A stretch of DNA of 64,000 nt from Microbacterium sp. nov. GSS16 (GTDB lineage Bacteria; Actinomycetota; Actinomycetes; Actinomycetales; Microbacteriaceae): NCBI RefSeq assembly GCF_028198145.1, contig NZ_CP116338.1, positions 806,001 through 870,000 of the forward strand, written 5' to 3'. Of the stretch, positions 24,357 to 38,184 are shown in pieces; within the stretch, counting starts at the first letter, position 1, and every line of letters begins with the position of its first letter. The notes beneath the pieces are model-generated. The model saw nothing but the letters and a program-made list of their open reading frames with translations. It had not been told where the DNA came from and searched no databases. A program made the position numbers and the translations under genes.

Positions 24357-25295
24357 TCAATGACCCTGCAGGGTGTCCTTCGCGGACCGACCGTACGTCT
24401 GCCGATACAGGGAGTTGAAACGTGAGCTGTTCGCGAATCCCCATCGTCGTGCGATCCGCGTCACCGACTCGTCGGCGCCGCCGTCACGCAGATCGCGGTG
24501 TGCGCCGTCGAGGCGAACCCGGCGCAGGTACTCGGTCGGAGTGGTGTCGATGCCGCGCCGGAACGCGTACTGCAGCCCGCGCGTCGAGATGTGCACCGCC
24601 GCGGCGACGTCGTCGACGGTGATGGGCAGGTGGGCGTGTTCGTCGATGTACGTGAGCGCTCGACGCACGGTCGCGGCGCTGTGGCCGCCGCCGTCGCGAG
24701 CGATCGCCGACGAGAAGGTCGAGGGGAAGCAGCTGAGGATGCTCGTCAGGGCGTGACGGATGAGGCCGGCCTCGATCAGCTCGTCTTCCGCGCCGTCCAG
24801 CGCCATCGCCGAGGTCAGCAGGTAGTCGAAGGCGCGAACCCATTGACGCGCCGCGAGGTCCGAACAGGGGTGCACCGAGGTCACGCGCAGCGACAGCAGC
24901 TCGTCGCCGGTGACACGGCGCGCCAGTTCCTGCGCGCCCACGCGGTCGAGGATGAGCGCTGAGACCTCGGCCGTGCCGTTCCACTCCGCCTCGACCTGGG
25001 CGCTGTCGGTGGCCCAGGGCATCCCCGGCTCTATGATCGACCGGCGCGTGCGCACCTCGCTGTCGGCGGCGACGAGTCGGCTCGCGAACAGCTGATCCTC
25101 GGGCTGCACCCGGGAGTGCACCTCGGCGGTGAGCGAGTACCGCACGATCGCGACGTCGCGGAGTGTCGCCGATCGCCAACGGAATGCGAAGTTCTCGGGG
25201 TCGATGCGCAGCAGCGACGCCGACGGAACGAACGTCTTCCAGATCTCCTCGACGTCATCGACGTCGTCGGAATCCATCCGCAGGATCTCCGCCAC
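24357..25295 (-). CDS. AraC-family transcriptional regulator
   Basis: 312 residues from a GTG that has GGGAGG just upstream; GTG at 25313 and ATG at 25277 are alternatives. The N-terminal 200 residues are a sensor region of the type found with AraC/XylS proteins that bind aromatic or small ligands. The C-terminal domain (last 100 residues) has two helix-turn-helices (ITVDDVAAAVHISTRGLQYAF and ESVTRIARRWGFANSSRFNS). The target is unknown. Confidence 0.82.
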   Translation of the reverse strand: MAEILRMDSDDVDDVEEIWKTFVPSASLLRIDPENFAFRWRSATLRDVAIVRYSLTAEVHSRVQPEDQLFASRLVAADSEVRTRRSIIEPGMPWATDSAQVEAEWNGTAEVSALILDRVGAQELARRVTGDELLSLRVTSVHPCSDLAARQWVRAFDYLLTSAMALDGAEDELIEAGLIRHALTSILSCFPSTFSSAIARDGGGHSAATVRRALTYIDEHAHLPITVDDVAAAVHISTRGLQYAFRRGIDTTPTEYLRRVRLDGAHRDLRDGGADESVTRIARRWGFANSSRFNSLYRQTYGRSAKDTLQGH

Positions 25296-25341
25296 GAAAC
25301 CTCCCGTCCCCACCCTCGGAGTCGTGCTCCGCGCACCCTTC

Positions 25342-25347
25342 AGAATA
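25342..25347 (-). promoter_or_regulatory. -10 element of the AraC-family gene
   Basis: TATTCT on the minus strand, which would give a leader of about 40 bases containing the GGGAGG ribosome site. Confidence 0.4.
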
Positions 25348-25399
25348 ATCGGGGATGCCCGTCTGCGCCCGGAACGACGGCCTCGGCGCGCGCGTGGCG

Positions 25400-26530
25400 T
25401 CAGTCGCGCACAGCGAGAAGCGCTCTCTCGAGCCGCGCCACCGCGGCATCCACGTCGTCGAGTTTGTCGAGGCCGAACAGTCCCACCCGGAACGACGAGA
25501 AGCCCTCCGGCTCGTCGCAGTGCAGGGGCACGCCGGCGGCGACCTGCACGCCGTGCTGCCGGAACGCCGCGCCGGTTCGCAGCTCGGGATCAGCGGTGTG
25601 CACGACCACCACGGTCGGCGAGGCGAAGTCCGGTGCCGCGACCGACGGCAGCCCGTGCTCGGACAGAAGCGCGCGCACGCGGGCGCCGAGCTCGATCTGG
25701 GCATCGCGCAGCGCGTCGAAGCCGCGCTCGCGCGTCTCGATCATCTGCCGCAGGTTTCGCGCGATCGTGTCGGTGGGCATGGTCGAGTGGTACCCGGCCG
25801 AACCGTCCCGGTAGGCGTCTGAGATGCTGAGCCAGCGGCCCAGATCGAGAGCGAAGCTCGTCGCCGTCCCGGATGCCACCGCCCGGCGTCCCTCGCCGCT
25901 GAGCATCACGTAGCCCACCCCCGGCGACCCGCTCCAGCCCTTCTGCGGCGCGGAGAGCAGCACATCGACCCCGAGATCGCGCATGTCGACCCACATCGCA
26001 CCGGAGGCGATGCAGTCGAGCACGAGCACGCCGCCGACCTCGTGCACGGCGTCGGCGAGCGCGCGGACGTAGTCGTCGGTCAGGATGATGCCCGCCGCCG
26101 TCTCGACGTGCGGCGCGAAGACGACCTCGGGGCGCTTCGCCCGGATGGCCGCGACCACCTCGTCGATCGGTGCAGGGCTCCATGCCGCCCGCACGTCGTC
26201 GCCGTCTGACCGGGCGAGGCAGACGGTGATGTCGGATGCCACGCCGCCCATCTCGAGGATCTGCGACCAGCGGTACGAGAACAGCCCGTTGCGCACGATG
26301 AGGGCGCGCCTGTTCGTCGCGAGGTGGCGGGCGACGGACTCCATCGCGAAGCTGCCCCCGCCGTTGACGAGCGCGGCGCTGTCGGCGTTGTACGCCTCGC
26401 AGAGGATGTCGATGGTCTGCTGCATGATGCCGACGAACCTCTGCGACATGTGGTTCAGCGACCGGTCGGTGAACACCACCGAGTACTCGAGCAGTCCGTC
26501 AGGGTCGATGTCAGCGTGCGGCAGCGTCAT
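25400..26530 (-). CDS. Class V aminotransferase, alanine-glyoxylate aminotransferase-like
   Basis: 376 residues, fold type I PLP enzyme. The Schiff-base lysine is Lys197 in LLSAPQKGWSGSPG, and the PLP-binding Asp is in LVLDCIAS. VNGGGSFAMESVARHL matches the cofactor-phosphate region. Relatives are serine-pyruvate, alanine-glyoxylate and 2-aminoethylphosphonate-type transaminases; the amino donor is not clear. It stands upstream of the AraC gene on the same strand. Confidence 0.82.
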   Translation of the reverse strand: MTLPHADIDPDGLLEYSVVFTDRSLNHMSQRFVGIMQQTIDILCEAYNADSAALVNGGGSFAMESVARHLATNRRALIVRNGLFSYRWSQILEMGGVASDITVCLARSDGDDVRAAWSPAPIDEVVAAIRAKRPEVVFAPHVETAAGIILTDDYVRALADAVHEVGGVLVLDCIASGAMWVDMRDLGVDVLLSAPQKGWSGSPGVGYVMLSGEGRRAVASGTATSFALDLGRWLSISDAYRDGSAGYHSTMPTDTIARNLRQMIETRERGFDALRDAQIELGARVRALLSEHGLPSVAAPDFASPTVVVVHTADPELRTGAAFRQHGVQVAAGVPLHCDEPEGFSSFRVGLFGLDKLDDVDAAVARLERALLAVRD

Positions 26531-26586
26531 GCGTCCACCCTGCCACTGTCGCGTGTGGAGGAAACAGGGCTTTCCGTGAAGCGGAA

Positions 26587-26613
26587 GAAAGCCCCGGCGA
26601 TGCCGGGGCTTTC
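26587..26613. terminator. Terminator after tRNA-Ala
   Basis: Perfect 12-bp stem GAAAGCCCCGGC/GCCGGGGCTTTC with loop GAT. On the minus strand it is followed by TTCC. Confidence 0.8.
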
Positions 26614-26620
26614 GATCTTG

Positions 26621-26693
26621 TGGAGCCTAGGAGATTCGAACTCCTGACATCTTGCTTGCAAAGCAAGCGCTCTACCAACTGAGCTAAGGCCCC
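26621..26693 (-). tRNA. tRNA-Ala (TGC)
   Basis: 73 bases without encoded CCA. Starts GGGGCCTTAGCTCAGTTGGT, with anticodon loop TTTGCAA (anticodon TGC) and T arm AGGAGTTCGAATCTCCT. Confidence 0.95.
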
Positions 26694-26845
26694 CCACGGT
26701 GCGAGCACCGCGGTCAATGATACATGCCGCCGGGTTCGAGACCGCAATCGCGGCCGGCGGCCAGGGCATCCGCGCGTGTCGGGGGACTGCCGGCACCGAG
26801 GTCAAGTCCCTGTCGGTGAGCGTGCGTCGGGCGGATGCTGGCGAC

Positions 26846-27325
26846 ATGGATCCGGAGATGACGGCCGACGGTCACCACATCATCGTCGACGGACGGCGGT
26901 GGCGGGCGACCGACCCGTCGATCCCCGACTCGTTCCGGCAGGAGCTGGTCGACGAGCTCATGTCGGCGCGACGCGCCGTGAAGGCGGGGGAGAGCGACGC
27001 CCGACGCCGGGTGAACGATGCGAAGACCGCCCTCGGCGAGAGGGGAGCGCCCTGGTGGGACGATCGTTCCGGCGCTGACTTCGACGAGCGCATCGCCGCG
27101 GCCGTAAGGGCCCTTGTGCGCAAGCGCCACTCGTCGTCGATCTGCCCGAGTGATGTCGCGCGCACGGTCGGCGCGCAGTCGTGGCGGTCGATCATGGACG
27201 ACGTGCGGCGCGTCACCGCTCAGCTGGCGGACGAGCGGCAGGTGATCGTGACGCAGAAAGGCGAGCCGGTGCAGATCGGCGATGCCCGCGGACCGGTGCG
27301 CATCGTGCGCGGCCCCGAGCTGTGA
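26846..27325 (+). CDS. DUF3253-domain protein
   Basis: 159 residues from the ATG chosen; the start is uncertain because no clear ribosome site or -10 is seen. The first 60 residues contain HHIIVDGRRWRATDPSIP and a charged helix. The C-terminal part (VRALVRKRHSSSICPSDVAR to GPVRIVRGPEL) matches the DUF3253 winged-helix-like domain. The role is unknown. It ends before a bidirectional terminator shared with tRNA-Ile. Confidence 0.7.
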   Translation: MDPEMTADGHHIIVDGRRWRATDPSIPDSFRQELVDELMSARRAVKAGESDARRRVNDAKTALGERGAPWWDDRSGADFDERIAAAVRALVRKRHSSSICPSDVARTVGAQSWRSIMDDVRRVTAQLADERQVIVTQKGEPVQIGDARGPVRIVRGPEL

Positions 27326-27348
27326 GAACGAGGCCCATAGCCTGAGAA

Positions 27349-27382
27349 CGAAGAAGGCCCCGCCGGAGCGGGGCCTTCTTCG
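27349..27382. terminator. Bidirectional terminator between DUF3253 gene and tRNA-Ile
   Basis: Perfect 15-bp stem CGAAGAAGGCCCCGC and complement, with loop CGGA. Confidence 0.85.
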
Positions 27383-27392
27383 TCGTCTTGAG

Positions 27393-27466
27393 TGGGGCTA
27401 CCAGGACTTGAACCTGGGACCTCTTCATTATCAGTGAAGCGCTCTAACCGCCTGAGCTATAGCCCC
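27393..27466 (-). tRNA. tRNA-Ile (GAT)
   Basis: 74 bases without encoded CCA. Starts GGGGCTATAGCTCAGGCGGT, with anticodon loop CTGATAA (anticodon GAT) and T arm CCAGGTTCAAGTCCTGG. Confidence 0.95.
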
Positions 27467-27547
27467 GTCAACCTCCAAGACTTTACCGGATATTCCTGCG
27501 CAAAAGCGAATCGAGCCCGGCCTGCGCGCAGGCCGGGCGTTTCGGAT

Positions 27548-28351
27548 TCACTCCCCGCTGCCGCCCGGGCGCAGAGTGGCGGATCCGGCGGAGACATTCC
27601 CCGTGATCCGATGCCTGCTGTCACTGCTCTGATCAAGACTGCTATCGAGGGATCCGGCGCTCACCTCGCGGCGCAGGTCGTACTCCTGGTCGGGCAGAGT
27701 GAGGTCGAGAGCTCCGGCCGAGACCGTGAAGTCGACGCTGTCGGGCACGCTCGTGAGCGTCGAGACCACGCGACCGGCGCTGATCCGGTACTGCGCCTGC
27801 TCGACTCCACGCAGCTCGACATCGGCGCGGCCGGCGTTCAGCTCGATGTCGAGCGCGCGAGCATCCCCGGCCAGCGCGAGCGAACCGGCGTTCACATCGA
27901 CTCCCAGATCGGCGAATTCGCCGGTGACGTCGAGTCTGCCGGCCTGCAGGGTGAGCTCGGCATCCACTCCCTCCAGAGCGAGCGGCAGCACGAGGGTCGC
28001 CCGCTCGTCGCCTCGCAGCCAGTTCGGACTCCACCAGTCGAACCCGCGATCGGGGCCGCGGACTTCCAGCCGGCCGGCATCCGCACGCAGCGTCCACCCT
28101 CCGGTCGACGCGCCTTCGACCCGCAGCTCGGCGTCGTCGACATCGTCGAACAGGATCCGCATGTTCGCTCCGCCCACTTCGACGTCGATCGAGCTCACGC
28201 CACCGACATCCGTCGTGAGCTGCCCCGACTGCGGACCGATCTGCTGCAGCCCGGTGACGGCGGCGGATGCCGCGGAGCCGAGCATCACGGCTCCGCCGAA
28301 GGCGGCGACCACCACCGTGATCGCGCCGATGCTCTTCTTCGTGCCGCTCAT
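27548..28351 (-). CDS. DUF4097-type beta-helical protein with N-terminal membrane anchor
   Basis: 267 residues. A hydrophobic N terminus (SIGAITVVVAAFGGAVMLGSAASAA) acts as signal or anchor, followed by a repetitive beta-rich region in which segments such as LTLQAGRLDVTGE, VNAGSLALAGDA and LNAGRADVELRG recur about every 20 residues. This is the pattern of DUF4097/DUF2154 adhesin-like domains, often encoded beside two-component systems. Its start overlaps the stop of the response-regulator gene (ATGA), so it is third in that operon and may be a sensor accessory or an effector. Confidence 0.75.
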   Translation of the reverse strand: MSGTKKSIGAITVVVAAFGGAVMLGSAASAAVTGLQQIGPQSGQLTTDVGGVSSIDVEVGGANMRILFDDVDDAELRVEGASTGGWTLRADAGRLEVRGPDRGFDWWSPNWLRGDERATLVLPLALEGVDAELTLQAGRLDVTGEFADLGVDVNAGSLALAGDARALDIELNAGRADVELRGVEQAQYRISAGRVVSTLTSVPDSVDFTVSAGALDLTLPDQEYDLRREVSAGSLDSSLDQSSDSRHRITGNVSAGSATLRPGGSGE

Positions 28352-29049
28352 CGCAGCCCTCCCTGGTCGTTGCGGCCGGCGTCCGCCGAACCGTGGTTCT
28401 CGATGTGAGCAAGTGCGGCCAGCACCCGCCGGTTTCCGTCTTCGGGCTCAAGACCGAGCTTCTGGAAGATCGCGGTGATGTGCTTCTCGACGCTCGCCTC
28501 GCTGAGGAACAGCATCCCGGCGATGGCGCTGTTCGATCTGCCCTCTGCGATCAGAGCGAGCACCGTGCGCTCGCGTTCGGTCAGTCGCAGCATCCGCTCG
28601 TCGCGGTTGCGGCGGGTGAGCAGCTGCGCGACCACCTCGGGGTCGAGCACCGTGCCGCCGGCCGCGATCCGCGCGACCGACTCGACGAACTCGGCCACAT
28701 CGGCCACCCGGTCCTTGAGCAGGTAGCCGAGGGCCCCGCCCTGCGTCTGGCCCGTCTGCGCGGCGATGAGGTCGCTGGCGTAGCGCTCCTCGACGTACTG
28801 CGAGAGCACCAGGATGGGAAGCGACGGCCGCGCCGCTCGGATGGCGAGAGCCGCGCGGATGCCCTCATCGGTGAATGTGGGCGGCAGCCGCACGTCGAGA
28901 ATGGCCAGGTCAGGGGCGGAGGCCGTGACGGCGTCCATCAGGCCGGTCGTGTCGGGCAGCGCCGCGACGACCTCGTGACCGGCGTCTTCGAGCAGGCGGA
29001 CGAGGCCTTCGCGCAGCAGAACGGAGTCCTCGCAGATCAGGATGCGCAT
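28348..29049 (-). CDS. NarL/FixJ (LuxR-type) response regulator
   Basis: 233 residues. The receiver domain has acidic pocket CED, phospho-acceptor Asp52 (LAILDVRLP) and LLKDRV lysine. A LuxR-type helix-turn-helix is at about residues 165-225 (LTERERTVLALIAEGRSNSA). It is the partner of the histidine kinase whose gene overlaps it by 13 bases. The ATG chosen gives the standard MRILICEDSVLLREG start. Confidence 0.92.
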   Translation of the reverse strand: MRILICEDSVLLREGLVRLLEDAGHEVVAALPDTTGLMDAVTASAPDLAILDVRLPPTFTDEGIRAALAIRAARPSLPILVLSQYVEERYASDLIAAQTGQTQGGALGYLLKDRVADVAEFVESVARIAAGGTVLDPEVVAQLLTRRNRDERMLRLTERERTVLALIAEGRSNSAIAGMLFLSEASVEKHITAIFQKLGLEPEDGNRRVLAALAHIENHGSADAGRNDQGGLR

Positions 29050-30374
29050 GGCACGCTCACCTCCAGGCTGGTCGGGCCGCCCACAGGGCTGTCGAGGCGG
29101 AAGGTGCCTCCGGCGGCGAGCACGCGGTTCGTGATGCCGTCGAGGCCGCCGCCGGGCTGCACCTGAGCACCGCCCATCCCGTTGTCTTCGACGCGCGCCC
29201 ACAGGCCTCCGTCGCGGCTGCGCACGACGACGCGGCATTCGCTGGCTCTGGAGTGCTTGGCGGCATTGGTCAGCGATTCGGCGATCGCGAAGTAGACGGC
29301 GGCCTCGGCATCGCGGCACGAGGCGCCGGCGCCGGTCGCCGAAGGATCGATGCGCACATCGAGCTGCACCGGGATGTGCGAGCGCCCGGCCAGCGCCGAG
29401 AGGGCGGCGTCGAGACCGCGATCGTCGAGCACGGAGGTGTGGATGCCGCGGGCGAGCTGCCTGAGCTCGGTGATGGCCGCCTTCGTGGAGGTGTGCGCCT
29501 CGTCGATCAGCGACTTCGCGGTCGCCGGGTCGGCGTCGATCTTCTGCTTCGCAAGTCCCAGGGTCATGCCCACCGACACGAGTCGGGGCTGCACGCCGTC
29601 GTGCAGGTCTCGCTCGATGCGGGTGCGCTCGAGTTCGGCCGCGCGCACCGCACCGGCGCGCTGCGCACTGCTCGTGCGCACCTGGGCCGTGAGCTCGGCC
29701 TCGCGGCTGGGGATCACGAGTGCGCGGCTCAGCACGCGGTGCAGCAGGGCGACGCCGATCATGCCGGCGAGACCGGCGATGAGCCCGACGATGCCGACCA
29801 CCGGCGCCCACTCGACGGCGAGGTAGCTGCCGAAGGGGCCTTCCACGCTGCCCTCGGACGACAGGGGGGCGAACGCGAAGAACACCGACCAGATCATGCC
29901 CCAGAACAGTCGCAGCACGATCGTGCCGAGGATGCAGGCCAGCACGAAGTTGAGCATCGTGCGCCACATGCGCCCATCGACCGACTGCCGTGCGAGGTTG
30001 CGCAGCCACCCGCCGAAGCCGGGCTTCGTGCGCTCCCGCCAGCGCAGGTCGGCGACGTCGACGCCGTAGAGGCCCGCCACGCGACGCACCTCGAACCACG
30101 AGACGCCGTAGATCGCGTAGACCACGCCGACCAGGAACAGCAGGCCGATGCCGAAGACGAAGAGCAGCGCCAGACCGACGCCAAGCACGGCGCTGAGCGC
30201 CGCCAGTGCTGCCGAGCCGACGGCGCCGAGAGCGGCCAGCTCGAGGATGGTGAGGACGATGCGCAGCGGCGGGCGGGGGACATCCGCGCTCGGACGATAC
30301 GCCGCGCGCGCCGGCGGCGGCGGCGGCGCGGCCTCAGGGCTGGGCGGTGCCGGGGGAGTCGGATTCGTGGTCAT
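29037..30374 (-). CDS. Sensor histidine kinase, NarL-partner (HisKA_3) type
   Basis: 445 residues. The N terminus is proline-rich, with two close membrane helices at 38-93 and two more at about 140-165 and 190-212. The dimerisation/phosphoacceptor motif is ERDLHDGVQPRL with His258; the ATPase part has AESLTNAAKHS and VEDNGMGG. The stimulus is probably envelope stress, from the membrane topology and the DUF4097 partner; this is inference. First gene of its three-gene operon. Confidence 0.9.
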   Translation of the reverse strand: MTTNPTPPAPPSPEAAPPPPPARAAYRPSADVPRPPLRIVLTILELAALGAVGSAALAALSAVLGVGLALLFVFGIGLLFLVGVVYAIYGVSWFEVRRVAGLYGVDVADLRWRERTKPGFGGWLRNLARQSVDGRMWRTMLNFVLACILGTIVLRLFWGMIWSVFFAFAPLSSEGSVEGPFGSYLAVEWAPVVGIVGLIAGLAGMIGVALLHRVLSRALVIPSREAELTAQVRTSSAQRAGAVRAAELERTRIERDLHDGVQPRLVSVGMTLGLAKQKIDADPATAKSLIDEAHTSTKAAITELRQLARGIHTSVLDDRGLDAALSALAGRSHIPVQLDVRIDPSATGAGASCRDAEAAVYFAIAESLTNAAKHSRASECRVVVRSRDGGLWARVEDNGMGGAQVQPGGGLDGITNRVLAAGGTFRLDSPVGGPTSLEVSVPCAS

Positions 30375-30380
30375 GACTCA

Positions 30381-30386
30381 AAGCTA
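30381..30386 (-). promoter_or_regulatory. -10 element of the two-component operon, leaderless
   Basis: TAGCTT on the minus strand, six bases before the kinase ATG. Confidence 0.45.
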
Positions 30387-30481
30387 CGGTTCCGCGAAGC
30401 GTCCCGACATGGAGGCAACCAGACATCCACGTTCGGGTTTTCCCTACCCGCCGTGCGGCTCAGGCGTGGTTCACTGGCAGC

Positions 30482-31204
30482 ATGAGCGCACCTAACGCGA
30501 TACACGACGCAGAACCACACTCGGGCGGCACGGGCCAGCGACTGAACTGGCTGCGCGCCGGCGTTCTGGGCGCCAACGACGGGATCGTGTCCGTGGCCTC
30601 TCTCGTCGTCGGCGTCGCCGGTGCCACCACCGACAACGCCGCTCTGCTGGTCGCGGGTCTGGCGGGGCTGGTGGGTGGTGCGATCTCGATGGCGCTGGGG
30701 GAGTACGTGTCGGTGAGCAGTCAGCGCGACACCGAGCGCGCGCTGATCGAGAAGGAGAGCGAAGAGCTGCGCACCATGCCGGAGCAGGAGCTGGCGGAGC
30801 TGGCCGAGCTCTACCGACAGCGCGGGCTCAGCGAGCAGACCGCTCGGCAGGTGGCGATCGAGCTCACCGAGCACGACGCGCTCTCGGCTCACCTCGAAGT
30901 CGAGCTCGGCATAGACCAGCACGACCTGGTGAACCCGTGGCACGCGGCGATCTCCTCGGCGATCTCGTTCACGATCGGGGCGCTGCTGCCGCTTCTGGCG
31001 ATCCTGCTGCCGCCATCGGACTGGCGCGTGCCGGTCACGTTCGCCGCCGTGCTTCTCGCCCTGGCCGCGACGGGTGTGATCTCGGCCCGGGTGGGCGGTG
31101 CCTCGGCGATGCGGGCATCCGTGAGACTCCTGGTCGGCGGGGCCATCGCCCTGCTGGTCACCTGGCTGATCGGCACCCTGCTCGGCACCACGGGGGTGGT
31201 GTGA
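30482..31204 (+). CDS. VIT1/CCC1-family iron/manganese transporter
   Basis: 240 residues, five membrane helices in the VIT1/CCC1 arrangement. Helix 1 carries LGANDGIVSVASLVVGVAG and helix 2 GGAISMALGEYVSVSSQRD, followed by the cytosolic metal-binding helices rich in Glu (RALIEKESEELRTMPEQELA). It exports Fe2+/Mn2+ from the cytoplasm. It is divergent from the two-component operon. Confidence 0.9.
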   Translation: MSAPNAIHDAEPHSGGTGQRLNWLRAGVLGANDGIVSVASLVVGVAGATTDNAALLVAGLAGLVGGAISMALGEYVSVSSQRDTERALIEKESEELRTMPEQELAELAELYRQRGLSEQTARQVAIELTEHDALSAHLEVELGIDQHDLVNPWHAAISSAISFTIGALLPLLAILLPPSDWRVPVTFAAVLLALAATGVISARVGGASAMRASVRLLVGGAIALLVTWLIGTLLGTTGVV

Positions 31205-31220
31205 GCGCTCGAGACATGGG

Positions 31221-31253
31221 AAGACCCCCGGCCACGACGTGGCCGGGGGTCTT
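31221..31253. terminator. Bidirectional terminator between VIT gene and DUF3566 gene
   Basis: Perfect 15-bp stem AAGACCCCCGGCCAC and complement with loop GAC. Confidence 0.85.
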
Positions 31254-31265
31254 CTCGCAGAAAGA

Positions 31266-31670
31266 CTAGTTCGACATGAACCCGACGAGCAGACCGCCGG
31301 TCACCTTCACCGCCAGGTTGTAGATACCGGCGATGACCGCGCCGAGCACCGTGAACACGATCAGATTCAGGATCGAGACGACCGCGCCGAAGGCCATGAT
31401 CTGAGGGAGCCCGATGAGGCTCGACAGATCGATGGCTCCGTCGGTGAGCGTGTCGAGGATCTTGCCGACCTGCGCGATGACGTTCGTCGCCTGCAGCACG
31501 AGGTACACCAGGAAGAACGAGACCATGGTCACGATCGCCAACGCCACCGCTCCGAGGAACGACAGCTTCACGGCCGACCAGAAGTCGACGTAGACCAGAC
31601 GCAGGCGCACCTGCTTGCCCCCGGTCTTGCGCGTGGACTTCTTCGCCAGCTTGTCAGCGACTGTACTCAT
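31266..31670 (-). CDS. DUF3566 membrane protein next to gyrA
   Basis: 134 residues. A basic N terminus (KLAKKSTRKTGGKQVRLRL) is followed by two long hydrophobic helices (SFLGAVALAIVTMVSFFLVYLVL and IMAFGAVVSILNLIVFTVLGAVI). It lies 20 bases after gyrA on the same strand, its usual position in actinobacteria. The function is not known. Confidence 0.9.
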   Translation of the reverse strand: MSTVADKLAKKSTRKTGGKQVRLRLVYVDFWSAVKLSFLGAVALAIVTMVSFFLVYLVLQATNVIAQVGKILDTLTDGAIDLSSLIGLPQIMAFGAVVSILNLIVFTVLGAVIAGIYNLAVKVTGGLLVGFMSN

Positions 31671-31690
31671 CTATCGGTGCTCTCTTCGGA

Positions 31691-34249
<2,559 letters not shown>

Positions 34250-34266
34250 GTGTGTTCTTTCGATAC

Positions 34267-34300
34267 CGGTCGTTGAGCGAGCGCAGCGAGACGAGTCGCG
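34267..34300 (+). repeat. Dispersed repeat copy (CGGTCGTTGAGCGAGCG family) between gyrB and gyrA
   Basis: CGGTCGTTGAGCGAGCGCAG followed by CGAGACGAGTCGCG. Same family as copies at 44549-44732, 46871-47620 (inverted) and 51641-51678. Confidence 0.65.
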
Positions 34301-34303
34301 CTA

Positions 34304-36958
<2,655 letters not shown>

Positions 36959-36975
<17 letters not shown>

Positions 36976-38140
36976 CGGCATCCTCCCTCTCGTCGGTGAT
37001 GGTGCCGGCGCTGATCCGCACGACGTGACGGTGCAGCGGCTCGGGGATGTCGGCCTCGACCGCGGCCGTGACGATCACCTGCTCGTATCCGGCGGTCAGC
37101 GCCGCCAGCCGCTGCCGGCGGTCGGCATCGAGCTCGGCGAAGACGTCGTCGAGGATCAGCACGGGGTCGCCGGCCGGTGATTCGGTGCGCAGCAGCTCGG
37201 CGGATGCCAGTCGCAGCGCCAGAGCGACCGACCACGATTCACCGTGGGAGGCATAGCCTTTCACGGGAAGGTCGCGCACGCGCAGGATCAGATCGTCGCG
37301 GTGCGGACCGACGAGAGTCAGGCCGCGCTCGATCTCCCTGACCCGCTTGGCCTGCAGTGCCGCACGGAACTGGTCGGCGATCTCCCCGCGCGGATCGGCG
37401 TCGGCGTCGCGCTCGTCGTCGGTCTCGTCCTCCGGATCGGCACCACGCACCGACAGCGCCCAGTCGAGCTGCGGGCGATGGTCAGCACCGGCGATCGCCG
37501 CGTAGGCATCCGTCACCGGACCCTGCAGGTCGGCGGCGAGACGCAGCCTGGCGTGGATGATCTCCGACCCGAGTGCGATGAGCTTGTCGTCCCACACGTC
37601 GAGGGTCGACAGCCCCTCACCGCGCACGCCTCGCGCCCGCGCCGACTTCAACAGCGCGGTGCGCTGGCGCAGCACACGCTCGTAGTCGGCGATCACGCCG
37701 GCCATTCGGGGGGTGCGCTGAATCAGCATCTGATCAGCGAATCTTCTGCGCGCTGATGGGTCGCCGCGCACGATCTGCAGATCTTCCGGCGCGAACAGCA
37801 CCACGTGCGCGTAGCGCGGCAGCTCGTTGGTCTTCGACGGGGAGCCGTTGATCCGCGCCTTGTTCGACCCCTGCCGATTGAGCTGCACCTCCACGAGCAC
37901 CTTGCGCTCACCGTGCGCGAGACGCGCCCGGATGACGGCGAAGTCCTTCGTGTCCTTCACCATGGGCGCATCGGATGACACGCGGTGCGAGCCGAGCGTG
38001 GCGAGGAAGACGATCGCCTCGGCGAGATTGGTCTTGCCCTGCCCGTTGCTGCCGACCAGCACGTTCGGGCCGCGGTGCAGGGCCAGGTCGGCGGTCGCGT
38101 AATTGCGGAAATCGACCAGGTTCAGGTGCTCCACAATCAC
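36959..38140 (-). CDS. recF: DNA replication and repair protein RecF
   Basis: 393 residues, GTG start. ABC-type ATPase of the SMC/RecF family: Walker A GSNGQGKTNLAEA, signature and Walker B LILDDVFAELD. It acts in gap repair and RecA loading. A charged insert (DPEDETDDERDADADPRG) lies before the signature region. Usual place after dnaN. Confidence 0.97.
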
Positions 38141-38184
38141 CGCTACAGCCTACCTTCGGGCCCCGACATCGGCCCTGCAGAACC

